In this document: in pieces, positions 9,626 to 19,585 of the stretch | Layout of the letters: every line of letters starts with the position of its first letter | Numbering within the stretch: position 1 is the stretch's first letter | Source of the DNA: Thermoguttaceae bacterium | Lineage (GTDB): Bacteria > Planctomycetota > Planctomycetia > Pirellulales > Thermoguttaceae | DNA length: 33,421 bases | Direction of reading: 5' to 3' | NCBI GenBank assembly: GCA_017939795.1 | Contig: JAGBAA010000144.1 | Coordinates: 1-33,421 of the forward strand | Translations under genes and position numbers: made by a program | The notes under the pieces: model-generated | Databases searched by the model: none | Told to the model about the DNA's origin: nothing | What the model saw: the letters and a program-made list of their open reading frames with translations, nothing else

Positions 9626-10426
9626 CTACCGTGTCTGTCCGCCCGTCAAAAGAATACGGACCGGTGCGAGAAGACGGCCAGACATAATGCGCGTGATCAG
9701 CCGATAGAAAAGCGTCGGAATGAAGACGACACGGCGGAAATGCCGTTTCTGAACAGCGCGGATCGATTTTTTGACGACACGGGGCGCAGAATCCCACATG
9801 AAACCGGGGACCTGATCCTTCAGCGGTGAGTTCTTCATCGTTTCGGAGTCATGGAATCCGGTTCGGACAAAACCGGGACAGAACGCCTGAACATGAACGT
9901 CCGTGCCGGCACAGTCGCACTGAAGTGCACGAGAGAACGTAATGAGAAACGCCTTGGTGGCGGAATAGTCGACGGCTCCGCGCGACGCAAGGAAACCGGC
10001 GACGGACGCGACATTGATGATGAAACCGCGTCCATTGATCTTCATCGGGATGAGCGCCGCCCGGCAGAGACGCATCGGGGCCACATTGTGCAGAAGAAGC
10101 ATCCGGGTCTCCACGTCGGCGGAAACGTCAGGAAAAACGCCTTCTCCGGCACCAAATCCGGCACAGTTCACCAGCCAGAGAAGCCGGTCTGAAGATTCGA
10201 TCTTTTCTTCAAGCATCCGAATATTTTCGAGTTCTGAAAGATCCATCGGCATCGTTTCGACGGAAATGCCGTACGCTGCTTCAAGTTCCTTTTTCAGTGA
10301 ATCAAGCACGTACCCGCGCCGTGCCGTGAGGAGAAGATCGTTCCCCATGGCGGCAAGTTCCCGGGCAAACTCTTTTCCCATTCCGTCGGACGCCCCCGTC
10401 ACGACAGCAAGCGGTCGATTAGACAT
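9626..10426 (-). CDS. Short-chain dehydrogenase/reductase (SDR)
   Basis: This 266-residue protein is a classical SDR using NAD(H) or NADP(H). The Rossmann glycine motif TGASDGMG is at 10-17, the structural NAG-type motif appears as VNCAGFG, and the catalytic residues are Ser141 (NVASVAGF), Tyr154 and Lys158 (YSATK). The C-terminal part is basic and hydrophobic (RHFRRVVFIP, RIMSGRLLAPVRILL), as in SDRs of the DltE/YqjQ-like group that associate with membranes; the substrate cannot be deduced. The start at 10426 is chosen because AGGAG lies 7 nt upstream and the dinucleotide fold begins right after it; an in-frame extension to 10648 would run through the beta-galactosidase promoter. It converges on recQ and diverges from the beta-galactosidase gene. 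Confidence 0.9.
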   Translation of the reverse strand: MSNRPLAVVTGASDGMGKEFARELAAMGNDLLLTARRGYVLDSLKKELEAAYGISVETMPMDLSELENIRMLEEKIESSDRLLWLVNCAGFGAGEGVFPDVSADVETRMLLLHNVAPMRLCRAALIPMKINGRGFIINVASVAGFLASRGAVDYSATKAFLITFSRALQCDCAGTDVHVQAFCPGFVRTGFHDSETMKNSPLKDQVPGFMWDSAPRVVKKSIRAVQKRHFRRVVFIPTLFYRLITRIMSGRLLAPVRILLTGGQTR

Positions 10427-10587
10427 CGGATCTCTCCTCTTTTCCTGAACAAAAAAATTCTCCAAACCGCCTTTCATTTTACCCGACCCGCGCGGAAAGT
10501 CAAGCCCCCGGACGCGACTTTTCCAAACCGGATCAGCTTTTCGAATTCCACTCAGACAAAATTTTCCGAAATTTCCGATGGGAAAAC

Positions 10588-10615
10588 TTGACAAACCATG
10601 CAAATTTCGTATAAT
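10588..10615 (+). promoter_or_regulatory. Consensus sigma70-type promoter of the beta-galactosidase gene
   Basis: TTGACA (10588-10593) and TATAAT (10610-10615) both match the consensus and are separated by 16 bp; GA follows the -10 box. The expected start point is near 10622, about 50 nt before the ATG. Confidence 0.88.
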
Positions 10616-10620
10616 GAACA

Positions 10621-10640
10621 GAAAATGAAACGTCATTTTC
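10621..10640 (+). promoter_or_regulatory. Palindrome at the transcription start, candidate operator
   Basis: GAAAATGA (10621-10628) and TCATTTTC (10633-10640) are perfect inverted arms around AACG. The palindrome begins at the predicted +1, a typical place for a repressor operator. No regulator gene is adjacent, and a role as RNA hairpin is also possible. Confidence 0.5.
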
Positions 10641-10659
10641 AATTCCATTCCTGAATTAA

Positions 10660-13785
<3,126 letters not shown>

Positions 13786-13876
13786 CGGACGGCCAGCAGG
13801 AAGGATCCCGGACAGCCCTCTGAATGACTCAAATGAGTCTCTGAACGGGTCCCCGAACGGCACCTGACTGCGTCAT

Positions 13877-13928
13877 ACTGCGGCGGTCTGTATGTTTTTT
13901 TCAATGACAGACTGCCGCAGTTTCATTC
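13877..13928 (+). terminator. Terminator of the beta-galactosidase gene
   Basis: ACTGCGGCGGTCTGT (13877-13891) pairs with ACAGACTGCCGCAGT (13907-13921) with one G-U pair, giving a 15-bp stem. The loop contains seven T; the tail is T-rich but interrupted (TTTCATTCATTTAT). Confidence 0.75.
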
Positions 13929-14001
13929 ATTTATGTTTTATTCGCGAAACACACAAAAAAATGGAGACTGTGGATCTCAGGGATCCAAAAGAAAGAGCAT
14001 C

Positions 14002-14430
14002 ATGGGACTTTTTATTCGTCAGGGACTCGAGATCCCGCTGGAAGAGATCACGTTTTCGTTTGCCCGCAGCAGTGGGCCGGGAGGACAGAACGTCAATAAA
14101 GTATCGAGCAAGGTCTTTCTTTTCTGGAATCCGGAAACCAGCTGCGTTTTCGCACAGGAGACCGAGGCGATCCAGCGCATGAAAACAGCACACCCGTCGC
14201 TTTTTTCGAAAGACGGTACGATCGTCATCTCAAGTCAGACATCGCGTGATCAGCCGAAAAATAAAATGGAGTGCCTGAAAAAACTTCAGGAGCTGCTCAT
14301 CAAATCACTTCGAAAACCCAAAGCGCGGATCGCGACAAAGCCGACGCGCGGATCGGTCCGGCGCAGACTGGAAACGAAGGCACGAAACTCGGAAAAGAAG
14401 GCTGGACGCCGTTTTCGGGCGGAGGATTAA
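14002..14430 (+). CDS. arfB: Peptidyl-tRNA hydrolase ArfB (YaeJ), ribosome rescue
   Basis: This 142-residue protein releases nascent chains from ribosomes stalled on mRNAs lacking a stop codon. It has the release-factor catalytic GGQ at residues 27-29 (SSGPGGQNVNK), the surrounding class I release factor catalytic fold, and a basic C-terminal tail (KPTRGSVRRRLETKARNSEKKAGRR) that in ArfB inserts into the empty mRNA channel. The length is almost the 140 of E. coli ArfB, and the codon-recognition domain of RF1/RF2 is absent. The ATG at 14002 is preferred since GAAAGAG lies upstream and homology begins with it; an upstream in-frame ATG at 13933 would add 23 residues without similarity and start close to the preceding terminator. 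Confidence 0.92.
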   Translation: MGLFIRQGLEIPLEEITFSFARSSGPGGQNVNKVSSKVFLFWNPETSCVFAQETEAIQRMKTAHPSLFSKDGTIVISSQTSRDQPKNKMECLKKLQELLIKSLRKPKARIATKPTRGSVRRRLETKARNSEKKAGRRFRAED

Positions 14431-14515
14431 ACGAGGATCAAACACGGATCCAAATAAAAAGTGCCGATTTTGTAGAAAATTTTAAAAAAATTTGAAAATT
14501 TCTAGCAGGGGGGCC

Positions 14516-14543
14516 TTGAAATTTTTTCTGTTTTGCGTATACT
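14516..14543 (+). promoter_or_regulatory. Promoter of the tRNA-Ser gene
   Basis: TTGAAA (14516-14521) and TATACT (14538-14543) are 16 bp apart. The predicted start near 14550 lies about 9 nt before the mature tRNA 5' end. Confidence 0.78.
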
Positions 14544-14558
14544 CTGAATATATCATTT

Positions 14559-14641
14559 GGAAGATAAGCGAATGGCTAGCAGCCTCATTGGAAATGAGGT
14601 GCCCCGGTCAGGGGTTGCGAGTTCGAGTCTCGTGTCTTCCG
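14559..14641 (+). tRNA. tRNA-Ser (anticodon GGA), short D-arm
   Basis: The acceptor stem GGAAGAT (14559-14565) pairs with GTCTTCC (14634-14640), with G14641 as discriminator and no encoded CCA. The anticodon stem CCTCA/TGAGG (14583-14587 and 14595-14599) closes the loop TTGGAAA with anticodon GGA at 14590-14592. A long variable arm with stem CCCC/GGGG (14602-14614) marks it as type II, as expected for Ser. The T-arm GCGAG-TTCGAGT-CTCGT is normal. The D region (14566-14582) is only 17 nt, pairs by about 2 bp, and position 8 reads A rather than the near-universal U. It has its own promoter and terminators. Confidence 0.88.
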
Positions 14642-14645
14642 CTTT

Positions 14646-14672
14646 ACCCCGGCAAATGTCGGGGTTTTATTT
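14646..14672 (+). terminator. First terminator after tRNA-Ser
   Basis: ACCCCG (14646-14651) and CGGGGT (14660-14665) form a 6-bp GC-rich stem with an 8-nt loop, followed by TTTTATTTT. It starts five bases after the tRNA 3' end. Confidence 0.85.
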
Positions 14673-14702
14673 TGGAAATATTTGGCGCAAGCTCAAAGAT
14701 CC

Positions 14703-14730
14703 AGTCCCGGAAGTTTTCGGGACTTTTTTT
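14703..14730 (+). terminator. Second, tandem terminator after tRNA-Ser
   Basis: AGTCCCG (14703-14709) and CGGGACT (14718-14724) form a 7-bp stem with an 8-nt loop, followed by a run of seven T. Together with 14646-14672 it gives a tandem stop before the OmpA-like gene. Confidence 0.85.
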
Positions 14731-14816
14731 ATGCATTCAGCGCAGTCTTCAGCAAAGTTTCGTCCGTTTTTTTGCGGAAATTCAGACTTTTCTTTTCGAT
14801 TCTTTTCAAATCGCTC

Positions 14817-14845
14817 TTGCGGAAATACGGCATTTTCTGTAAAGT
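14817..14845 (+). promoter_or_regulatory. Probable promoter of the OmpA-like lipoprotein gene
   Basis: TTGCGG (14817-14822) and TAAAGT (14840-14845) are separated by 17 bp. A start near 14852 leaves about 30 nt to the ATG with an AGGTGA ribosome site. Confidence 0.5.
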
Positions 14846-14882
14846 AGAAGAAAATTTTTGATTTTTCAGTTCAGGTGATTTT

Positions 14883-15773
14883 ATGTTTTTTTCCGGTTTG
14901 AGTTTCCGTTTTTCATTTTGCACGGTACCGCAGCATTCCGCCCGTTTCATGGGATCAGGATATGCATTGACCGCGGCAGTTTTGCTTCTCGTTTCCGGTT
15001 GCGGAACTACGCAAAATCTGACGCTTCAGGGACAACTTTCGGAGCTTCAGAATCAAAAGACGGCTCTTCAGAATGAACGGGACGCATGGAAAGACCGATA
15101 CACGCAGCTTCAGGAGAGTTCACGGGCCCAGACGCAGGCACTTGCATCCAGCGCACAGGAAAACCAGGCACTCAAAAAGAATCAGATGGTCTACCAGGAG
15201 CAGCTGCGCGATATGCTGACCCGGGCGGAAAAGGCAGAGAAGGAAAATCAGCAGCTTCAGGAACGTCTCGCAAAACTCAACGGCGGAACTGGAACCGGAT
15301 CCATGTCGGATCTCGCAGACACCAGCGCGCCGTCAGGAACTTCCTCACCCCAAATGGTCACCATTCCTAATATTGAGGGGGTCACGATGCGGGACACGCC
15401 GGACACCTTCCATATCGAGCTGCCGACCAGCGAGATCTTTGACTCACGGGGAGGTATTTCTGCCAAAGGACGCATGACGCTGCAGAAAGTTGCTCAGGCG
15501 GTCGACCAGACATTCCGCGGCGCAAAGATCGACATTCAGGGGCACACCAGTCCTTTCAGAAAGGCAGGAGTGAATACGGATCCCGTAAAGACGAGTATGT
15601 CGTACGCAAACATCGTGCGTGACTTTTTCATTAACGAAAATCTCCTTCCCCCAGAGGCACTGAAAGCATCGGCGCACGGAGCTACCCAGCCGGTCCTTCA
15701 AAATGTCAACGGCCAGGATTCAAACTACAGAAATTCCAGAGTCGAACTGGTCGTGATCAAACCAAAATTCTAA
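14883..15773 (+). CDS. OmpA/MotB-like C-terminal domain lipoprotein with coiled coil
   Basis: The protein is probably anchored in the envelope and contacts peptidoglycan. A signal segment ends in a lipobox-like LLVSGC (Cys at about residue 40); then comes a heptad-rich coiled coil (about 48-130, LQNQKTALQNERDAWKDRY and onwards), a short Gly/Ser/Thr linker, and an OmpA-like domain (about 165-290) with the KIDIQGHTS strand and NSRVELVV near the end. Two usual OmpA signatures are altered: GHTD reads GHTS, and the arginine of the helix motif LSxxRAxxV is not seen (MSYANIVRDFF). Peptidoglycan binding may therefore be weak or different. The start at 14883 has AGGTGA 5 nt upstream; the alternative ATG at 14949 would give a more normal lipoprotein signal (MGSGYALTAAVLLLVSGC) but lacks a ribosome site. 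Confidence 0.85.
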   Translation: MFFSGLSFRFSFCTVPQHSARFMGSGYALTAAVLLLVSGCGTTQNLTLQGQLSELQNQKTALQNERDAWKDRYTQLQESSRAQTQALASSAQENQALKKNQMVYQEQLRDMLTRAEKAEKENQQLQERLAKLNGGTGTGSMSDLADTSAPSGTSSPQMVTIPNIEGVTMRDTPDTFHIELPTSEIFDSRGGISAKGRMTLQKVAQAVDQTFRGAKIDIQGHTSPFRKAGVNTDPVKTSMSYANIVRDFFINENLLPPEALKASAHGATQPVLQNVNGQDSNYRNSRVELVVIKPKF

Positions 15774-15806
15774 AGATCCGTCTACTCTCAAAAGTAAAGA
15801 CCTCCT

Positions 15807-15839
15807 GGTCCGGTGCAAGATCCGCGTCGGACCTTTTTT
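15807..15839 (+). terminator. Terminator of the OmpA-like lipoprotein gene
   Basis: GGTCCG (15807-15812) and CGGACC (15828-15833) form a perfect 6-bp stem around 15 nt, followed by six T (15834-15839). Confidence 0.85.
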
Positions 15840-15978
15840 CATGCTCCACCGATCCTCGACCGGGTTCCTCTTCCCTCTTCCTCAAAAAATTCTCCAAACA
15901 ACGCGCAAAAACTTTCCTCAAAACCCCACTTTCTTTTCAGCCACATCTGAAAGAGAAACATAGATGCCGTCAGATACT

Positions 15979-16043
15979 CAAAGCAAGCCCCAAAGATGAA
16001 CAGACGAAAAAAGACGCACAAAAAACGACGCAAAGCAAGCCCC
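15979..16043. repeat. Two 13-bp direct repeats downstream of the FGGY kinase
   Basis: CAAAGCAAGCCCC occurs at 15979-15991 and 16031-16043, exactly 52 bp apart, in the gap between the OmpA-like terminator and the kinase stop. Similar short A-rich/GACG motifs lie between them. No function is apparent. Confidence 0.55.
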
Positions 16044-16096
16044 GGAAATTTACTCCGGCCCCTTCCTTTACGCCGTTTGATCTCTCCCAAACCGCG

Positions 16097-17602
16097 CTAT
16101 TCCGCAAGCCGCGTCAGCATTTCAGCCGTTTCAAGGAACCTCGGCAGGATCGCTTCATAGGCTTCTGGATCTTCCGGTCTCGTGACGGCCTGCGTCTCGT
16201 GGACGGTATCGATCCGGTCAAAATTCTCCCAGATCCCCGTTCCGACGGCAGCCAAAGCAGCTGCACCGAGTGCCGCGGCATCCTGGTCGATGTTCGTTTT
16301 TTCGACCGTTTTGTTGAATGCATCCGCATAGATCTGACGCCAGATCGGACTGATTGCACCGCCGCCGACCAGCGTGATGGAATCTTCCAGACGGGTCAGG
16401 GTGCCGAGTGCGTCGAGTGCTTTCCGGAGATTCAGCGCGATCCCCTCGAGAGCCGCACGAATGACGTCCTCCCGCGTGTGCGAAAGATCCAGATTGAAGA
16501 TCCCGCCGCGCATTTTACTGGAGGGTTCGAGGCAAGAACCGCCGGCAAACGTAGGATTCAGCAGAAGCCCGCGGGCTCCGATCGGGGAGCGGGAGGCGAG
16601 TTCCATCATGCGCGCGTAGACATTTTCGCCCGTCTGCGCACATTCCGCTTTCAGATCCCCGCAGCAGAAGTCACGGATCCACTTCAGCGTCGTTCCGGCC
16701 GAAAAAATAGCCGTTGCACTGGCGAACTGGCCTGGAACAACGTGCGTGAAGACGTAGGGAAAGAATTTCGTGTCGAGAAGCGGTTTTTCGTCGCTGACCG
16801 CGATCCAGCTGGAAGAACCAAGCGATGCGTACGACCGCCCGTTTTTGAACGCCCGCGCACCGAGTGCCATGCACGAATTATCGACACCGCCCGCCGCGAC
16901 CTGAACGCTCTGCGGAAGCCCCAGCTCTTCGGCTGCCTCCGGCGTCAGTGTACCAAGGATCTCCGTGGAAGGCACGATCTCAGGGAAGATCTCACGCGGA
17001 AGACCGGCAGACGCAATGATCCCGTCATCGTATCCCCACGCCTCAAGCGCGTACGCCCCGGTTCCGGAAGCATAGGAGAAATCCGTCGCGATCCGGCCGG
17101 TGAGCCAGTAGTTGATGAAATCCTTCGTCCCGACGAATTTTTTCATCTTCGCGAACATCTCGGGAAGATTCTCGCGATACCAGATCAGCTTGAAGACCGT
17201 GTAGTGCGCGGGCGGGAAACCGGCTCCGGTCTTTCGGTACCATTCTGGATAGTCCAACGTTTCAAAAAAGCGCACGGCCTGCGATTCCGCCCGCGAATCG
17301 GACCAGATCGGAGTCGAATCGAGCAGAAGTTTTCCGTCCGCATCTAAAGGCACGCACCCAAGCGAGTGTCCTGAAAGCGCGATCGCCCTCACGTCCTGCG
17401 GATCAAACTCCGGCTGAGCGAAAAGTTTCCGGGTCGATTCCACGACAGCTCGTTTCCAGTCAAGCGGTCTTTGTTCATGAAATCCACTCTGCGGATAGTG
17501 TGTCTCGTAGCCTTCAAAAACGGACGCAATGAGTTTTCCATCTTCGGCGTAAAGCGACGCTTTATTTCCGCCGGTTCCCAGATCGTAAGCCAGGATCGTC
17601 AT
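16097..17602 (-). CDS. FGGY-family carbohydrate kinase, xylulokinase-like
   Basis: FGGY kinases phosphorylate sugars or polyols with ATP in the cytoplasm. The 501-residue protein has the N-terminal ATPase-fold motif with Asp7 (YDLGTGGNK), the catalytic-base Asp241 in AAGGVDNSCMALG, the SLGSSSWIAV phosphate-binding loop, and the C-terminal signature VGGGAISPIWRQIYADAF. The length is right for XylB-type enzymes (about 480-510). The substrate-loop motif of E. coli xylulokinase (SGQMHG) reads SGHSLG here, so D-xylulose is only one possible substrate; no xylose isomerase or other sugar gene is adjacent. The start has a strong AGGAGG 7 nt upstream. It follows the multi-zinc-ribbon gene by 41 bp on the same strand, so the two are probably co-transcribed. 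Confidence 0.88.
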   Translation of the reverse strand: MTILAYDLGTGGNKASLYAEDGKLIASVFEGYETHYPQSGFHEQRPLDWKRAVVESTRKLFAQPEFDPQDVRAIALSGHSLGCVPLDADGKLLLDSTPIWSDSRAESQAVRFFETLDYPEWYRKTGAGFPPAHYTVFKLIWYRENLPEMFAKMKKFVGTKDFINYWLTGRIATDFSYASGTGAYALEAWGYDDGIIASAGLPREIFPEIVPSTEILGTLTPEAAEELGLPQSVQVAAGGVDNSCMALGARAFKNGRSYASLGSSSWIAVSDEKPLLDTKFFPYVFTHVVPGQFASATAIFSAGTTLKWIRDFCCGDLKAECAQTGENVYARMMELASRSPIGARGLLLNPTFAGGSCLEPSSKMRGGIFNLDLSHTREDVIRAALEGIALNLRKALDALGTLTRLEDSITLVGGGAISPIWRQIYADAFNKTVEKTNIDQDAAALGAAALAAVGTGIWENFDRIDTVHETQAVTRPEDPEAYEAILPRFLETAEMLTRLAE

Positions 17603-17643
17603 GCTGATTCCTCCTCTAACGTTAAAATTCCATTCACCCCAAA

Positions 17644-18144
17644 CTATCTTTCATTTCCGCTTTCCAGATACCGACAGGACGGCACGGTCGTACAGACCCA
17701 CTGCCAGACAGTACGGCGTCCCTCGCGCACCTCGACGAGCGACATCATCTTCCCGCACACAGGACAGTACTCAGCCCGAACAGGAAGAGCCTCTCCGCGT
17801 TCCAATTTCTGCGCACAGGCGGCACAGTATTTCACATCGGGAAAATACACGGTCCTTTCCGGAGGAATGACGGTCCGGCATCCCAGACAGCGGCGCGTTT
17901 CCGTGTCGGAAAAATCATCTCGCATCACACGGTATCGAAGATTTTTCGCTCCGCATTCCGGACAGGAATAGCGCTCCGTCATGGCATGAAAAAGTTCGTA
18001 GACGATCTCATCGTCCGCACCGCGGTTTCGTTTCAAGATCCGATACTTCACGAGCCAATCGAAGACCCCCTGAAAGTCCAAAAGGGTCTTCCAGCCGCAC
18101 TGGGGGCATTCTATTTTTCGGTACTGCGCAGATTCTTCGTTCAT
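17644..18144 (-). CDS. Small multi-zinc-ribbon protein (DksA-like finger plus topoisomerase-like finger)
   Basis: I know no named family for this 166-residue protein, but its modules are visible. CPQCG (about residues 13-17) opens the chain; CPECGAKNL follows after a helix-like segment; RRCLGCRTVIPPER ending in YCAACAQ resembles the C4 finger of DksA/TraR proteins; and YCPVCGKMM with WVCTTVPSCRYLE resembles the C4 zinc finger at the C-terminus of bacterial topoisomerase I. A role in nucleic-acid or RNA polymerase contact is an inference from those finger types. The ATG at 18144 is chosen because conserved-looking sequence begins there; an in-frame extension to 18255 would have to encode a strong hairpin (18171-18211). 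No transmembrane or signal segment is present. Confidence 0.75.
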   Translation of the reverse strand: MNEESAQYRKIECPQCGWKTLLDFQGVFDWLVKYRILKRNRGADDEIVYELFHAMTERYSCPECGAKNLRYRVMRDDFSDTETRRCLGCRTVIPPERTVYFPDVKYCAACAQKLERGEALPVRAEYCPVCGKMMSLVEVREGRRTVWQWVCTTVPSCRYLESGNER

Positions 18145-18160
18145 TTTATTTTCCGAAACT

Positions 18161-18211
18161 GAAAAACGACTCCCCGTGCAGGAAAAAACGCCGAAACGTT
18201 CCTGACGGGGA
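18161..18211 (-). terminator. Strong hairpin with U-run between cyclophilin and zinc-ribbon genes
   Basis: TCCCCGTGCAGGAA (18171-18184) pairs with TTCCTGACGGGGA (18199-18211) over 13 bp with one bulged G. In minus-strand transcription a short U-run (complement of 18162-18166) follows. It should terminate the cyclophilin transcript; because it ends only about 17 nt before the zinc-ribbon ATG, it could also act as a read-through control of that gene. Confidence 0.75.
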
Positions 18212-18286
18212 CCCAAACCAGCGAAGAGATCAAGCGTGCCTCTCCGCGTTTTCATTCAGACTCAATGTCCTATCCGCTCTCTCAAA

Positions 18287-19456
18287 CTACTCCGGTTTAC
18301 TCTCAAAATTCGAGTAATCGTGAGCCTGTTTGCGAAGGACTTTCATCTCGATGATCTTGGTCGGGACCTGCCCCGGATAGGGACGTTCGGGATCGATGCG
18401 GACGATCTTGCCCAGTACATCCATTCCGTCGATCACGCGGCCGAAGACCGTGTACTGGCCATCGAGGAACTGCGTCGGCAGGAAGGAAATGTAGAACTGC
18501 GAGCCAGCGGAGTTCGGATCCATGGAACGGGCCATCGCCAGCGAGCCGCGGAAGTGTTTACGGGCATTCGTTTTCGAGAATTCTTCCGGGATCGTGTATC
18601 CCGGTCCACCGGTCCCGTCGCCTTTCGGGCAGCCGCCCTGGGCCATGAACTGCTGAAGAACGCGGTGGAATGGAAGGTTCGTGTAGAAGCCTTTTTCCAC
18701 AAGCGTCACGAAACTCTTCACCGTATTCGGTGCTTCATTTTCGAAAAGTTCGACCGTCATATCGCCGGCAGTCGTGCGGATCAGGACGCGCGGCAGATTA
18801 TCAGTCTGAGCCTCTTCCTTGCGAAGCTGAAGTTCGCGAGCCCATTCTTTTTCATAGTATTCCGTGATGGATCTCGCATAGGTATTCGCCTGCTGGGAAA
18901 GGGGAGCACCTGCTTTTTCCGCATACGCAAAGCACTGTTTCGCTGCCGTGAAATTATTCGCGCCAAACGCAGAAACACCGGCCATCTCGAAGATCTCCGG
19001 GTGCTTTTTGTGCATTCCCTTGGAAAGGAACGTCTTGAAAAGCGAAAACGCTTCATCGTATTCGTCCATCGAAAGGAGATAGTTCGCATAGACGAGCATG
19101 AACTGGTTCAGTTTTTCATTCGTGCCGTCCGAGGATCCATACGCAGCGTTCGCCGCAGGAACCACTGCCGCAAAAGCCTGCTCTGCTTTCTGGATCAGCG
19201 GAGCAGCAGCGTTCTGGATCTCGGTCATTTTCGCACTGTCCTGTGCCTGGTAGGCTTTGTCGAAATCGGCTTTCAGAGCCTGGATCTCCGCCATGACGGC
19301 CTCGTACGCCTGGATCTTCAGATCGAATTCCTGAGAACCTTCCGAAACTGCCGGAGCCGGAACGGAAACCGGAGCTTCAGCAGCAGTCTGAGCGAAAAGT
19401 ACGCAGACACTCAAAAGTGCCGGGACGAACATCAAAAAACGAATCGCATATTTCAT
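18287..19456 (-). CDS. Secreted cyclophilin-type peptidyl-prolyl isomerase
   Basis: The enzyme would catalyse proline cis-trans isomerisation during folding of exported proteins. A Sec signal peptide (MKYAIRFLMFVPALLSVCVLFAQ) precedes a helical region (about 40-215) with a TPR-like segment EMAGVSAFGANNFTAAKQCFAYAEKAG. The cyclophilin domain (about 218-380) contains VELFENEAPNTVKSFV, the active-site FHR at 263-265 (LPFHRVLQQFMAQGG), GSQFYISF and YTVFGRVIDGMDVL. The catalytic Arg265 is present, so it is probably active. AGAAAGG lies about 9 nt before the ATG. It follows a paralogue (19586-20899) by 129 bp on the same strand, and the pair may share the promoter upstream of that gene. Confidence 0.92.
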   Translation of the reverse strand: MKYAIRFLMFVPALLSVCVLFAQTAAEAPVSVPAPAVSEGSQEFDLKIQAYEAVMAEIQALKADFDKAYQAQDSAKMTEIQNAAAPLIQKAEQAFAAVVPAANAAYGSSDGTNEKLNQFMLVYANYLLSMDEYDEAFSLFKTFLSKGMHKKHPEIFEMAGVSAFGANNFTAAKQCFAYAEKAGAPLSQQANTYARSITEYYEKEWARELQLRKEEAQTDNLPRVLIRTTAGDMTVELFENEAPNTVKSFVTLVEKGFYTNLPFHRVLQQFMAQGGCPKGDGTGGPGYTIPEEFSKTNARKHFRGSLAMARSMDPNSAGSQFYISFLPTQFLDGQYTVFGRVIDGMDVLGKIVRIDPERPYPGQVPTKIIEMKVLRKQAHDYSNFESKPE

Positions 19457-19585
19457 TTTAAAAAACCTTTCTTGGCTGAGGACATCTCCACGTTTTCTTA
19501 ATTTTTTAATTTCAGGGAAATCTCGAGGACCGCTTACAGTATTGGCCGAAAATTCGGAGATCCATAGGGTCGAGGCCCCCGAAGG

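Noticed and set aside
15839..16090. Minus-strand frame of 83 codons after the FGGY kinase
   Set aside because: It lies in A/T-rich intergenic DNA with direct repeats, overlaps the terminator side of the OmpA-like gene and shows no recognisable motif or good ribosome site.
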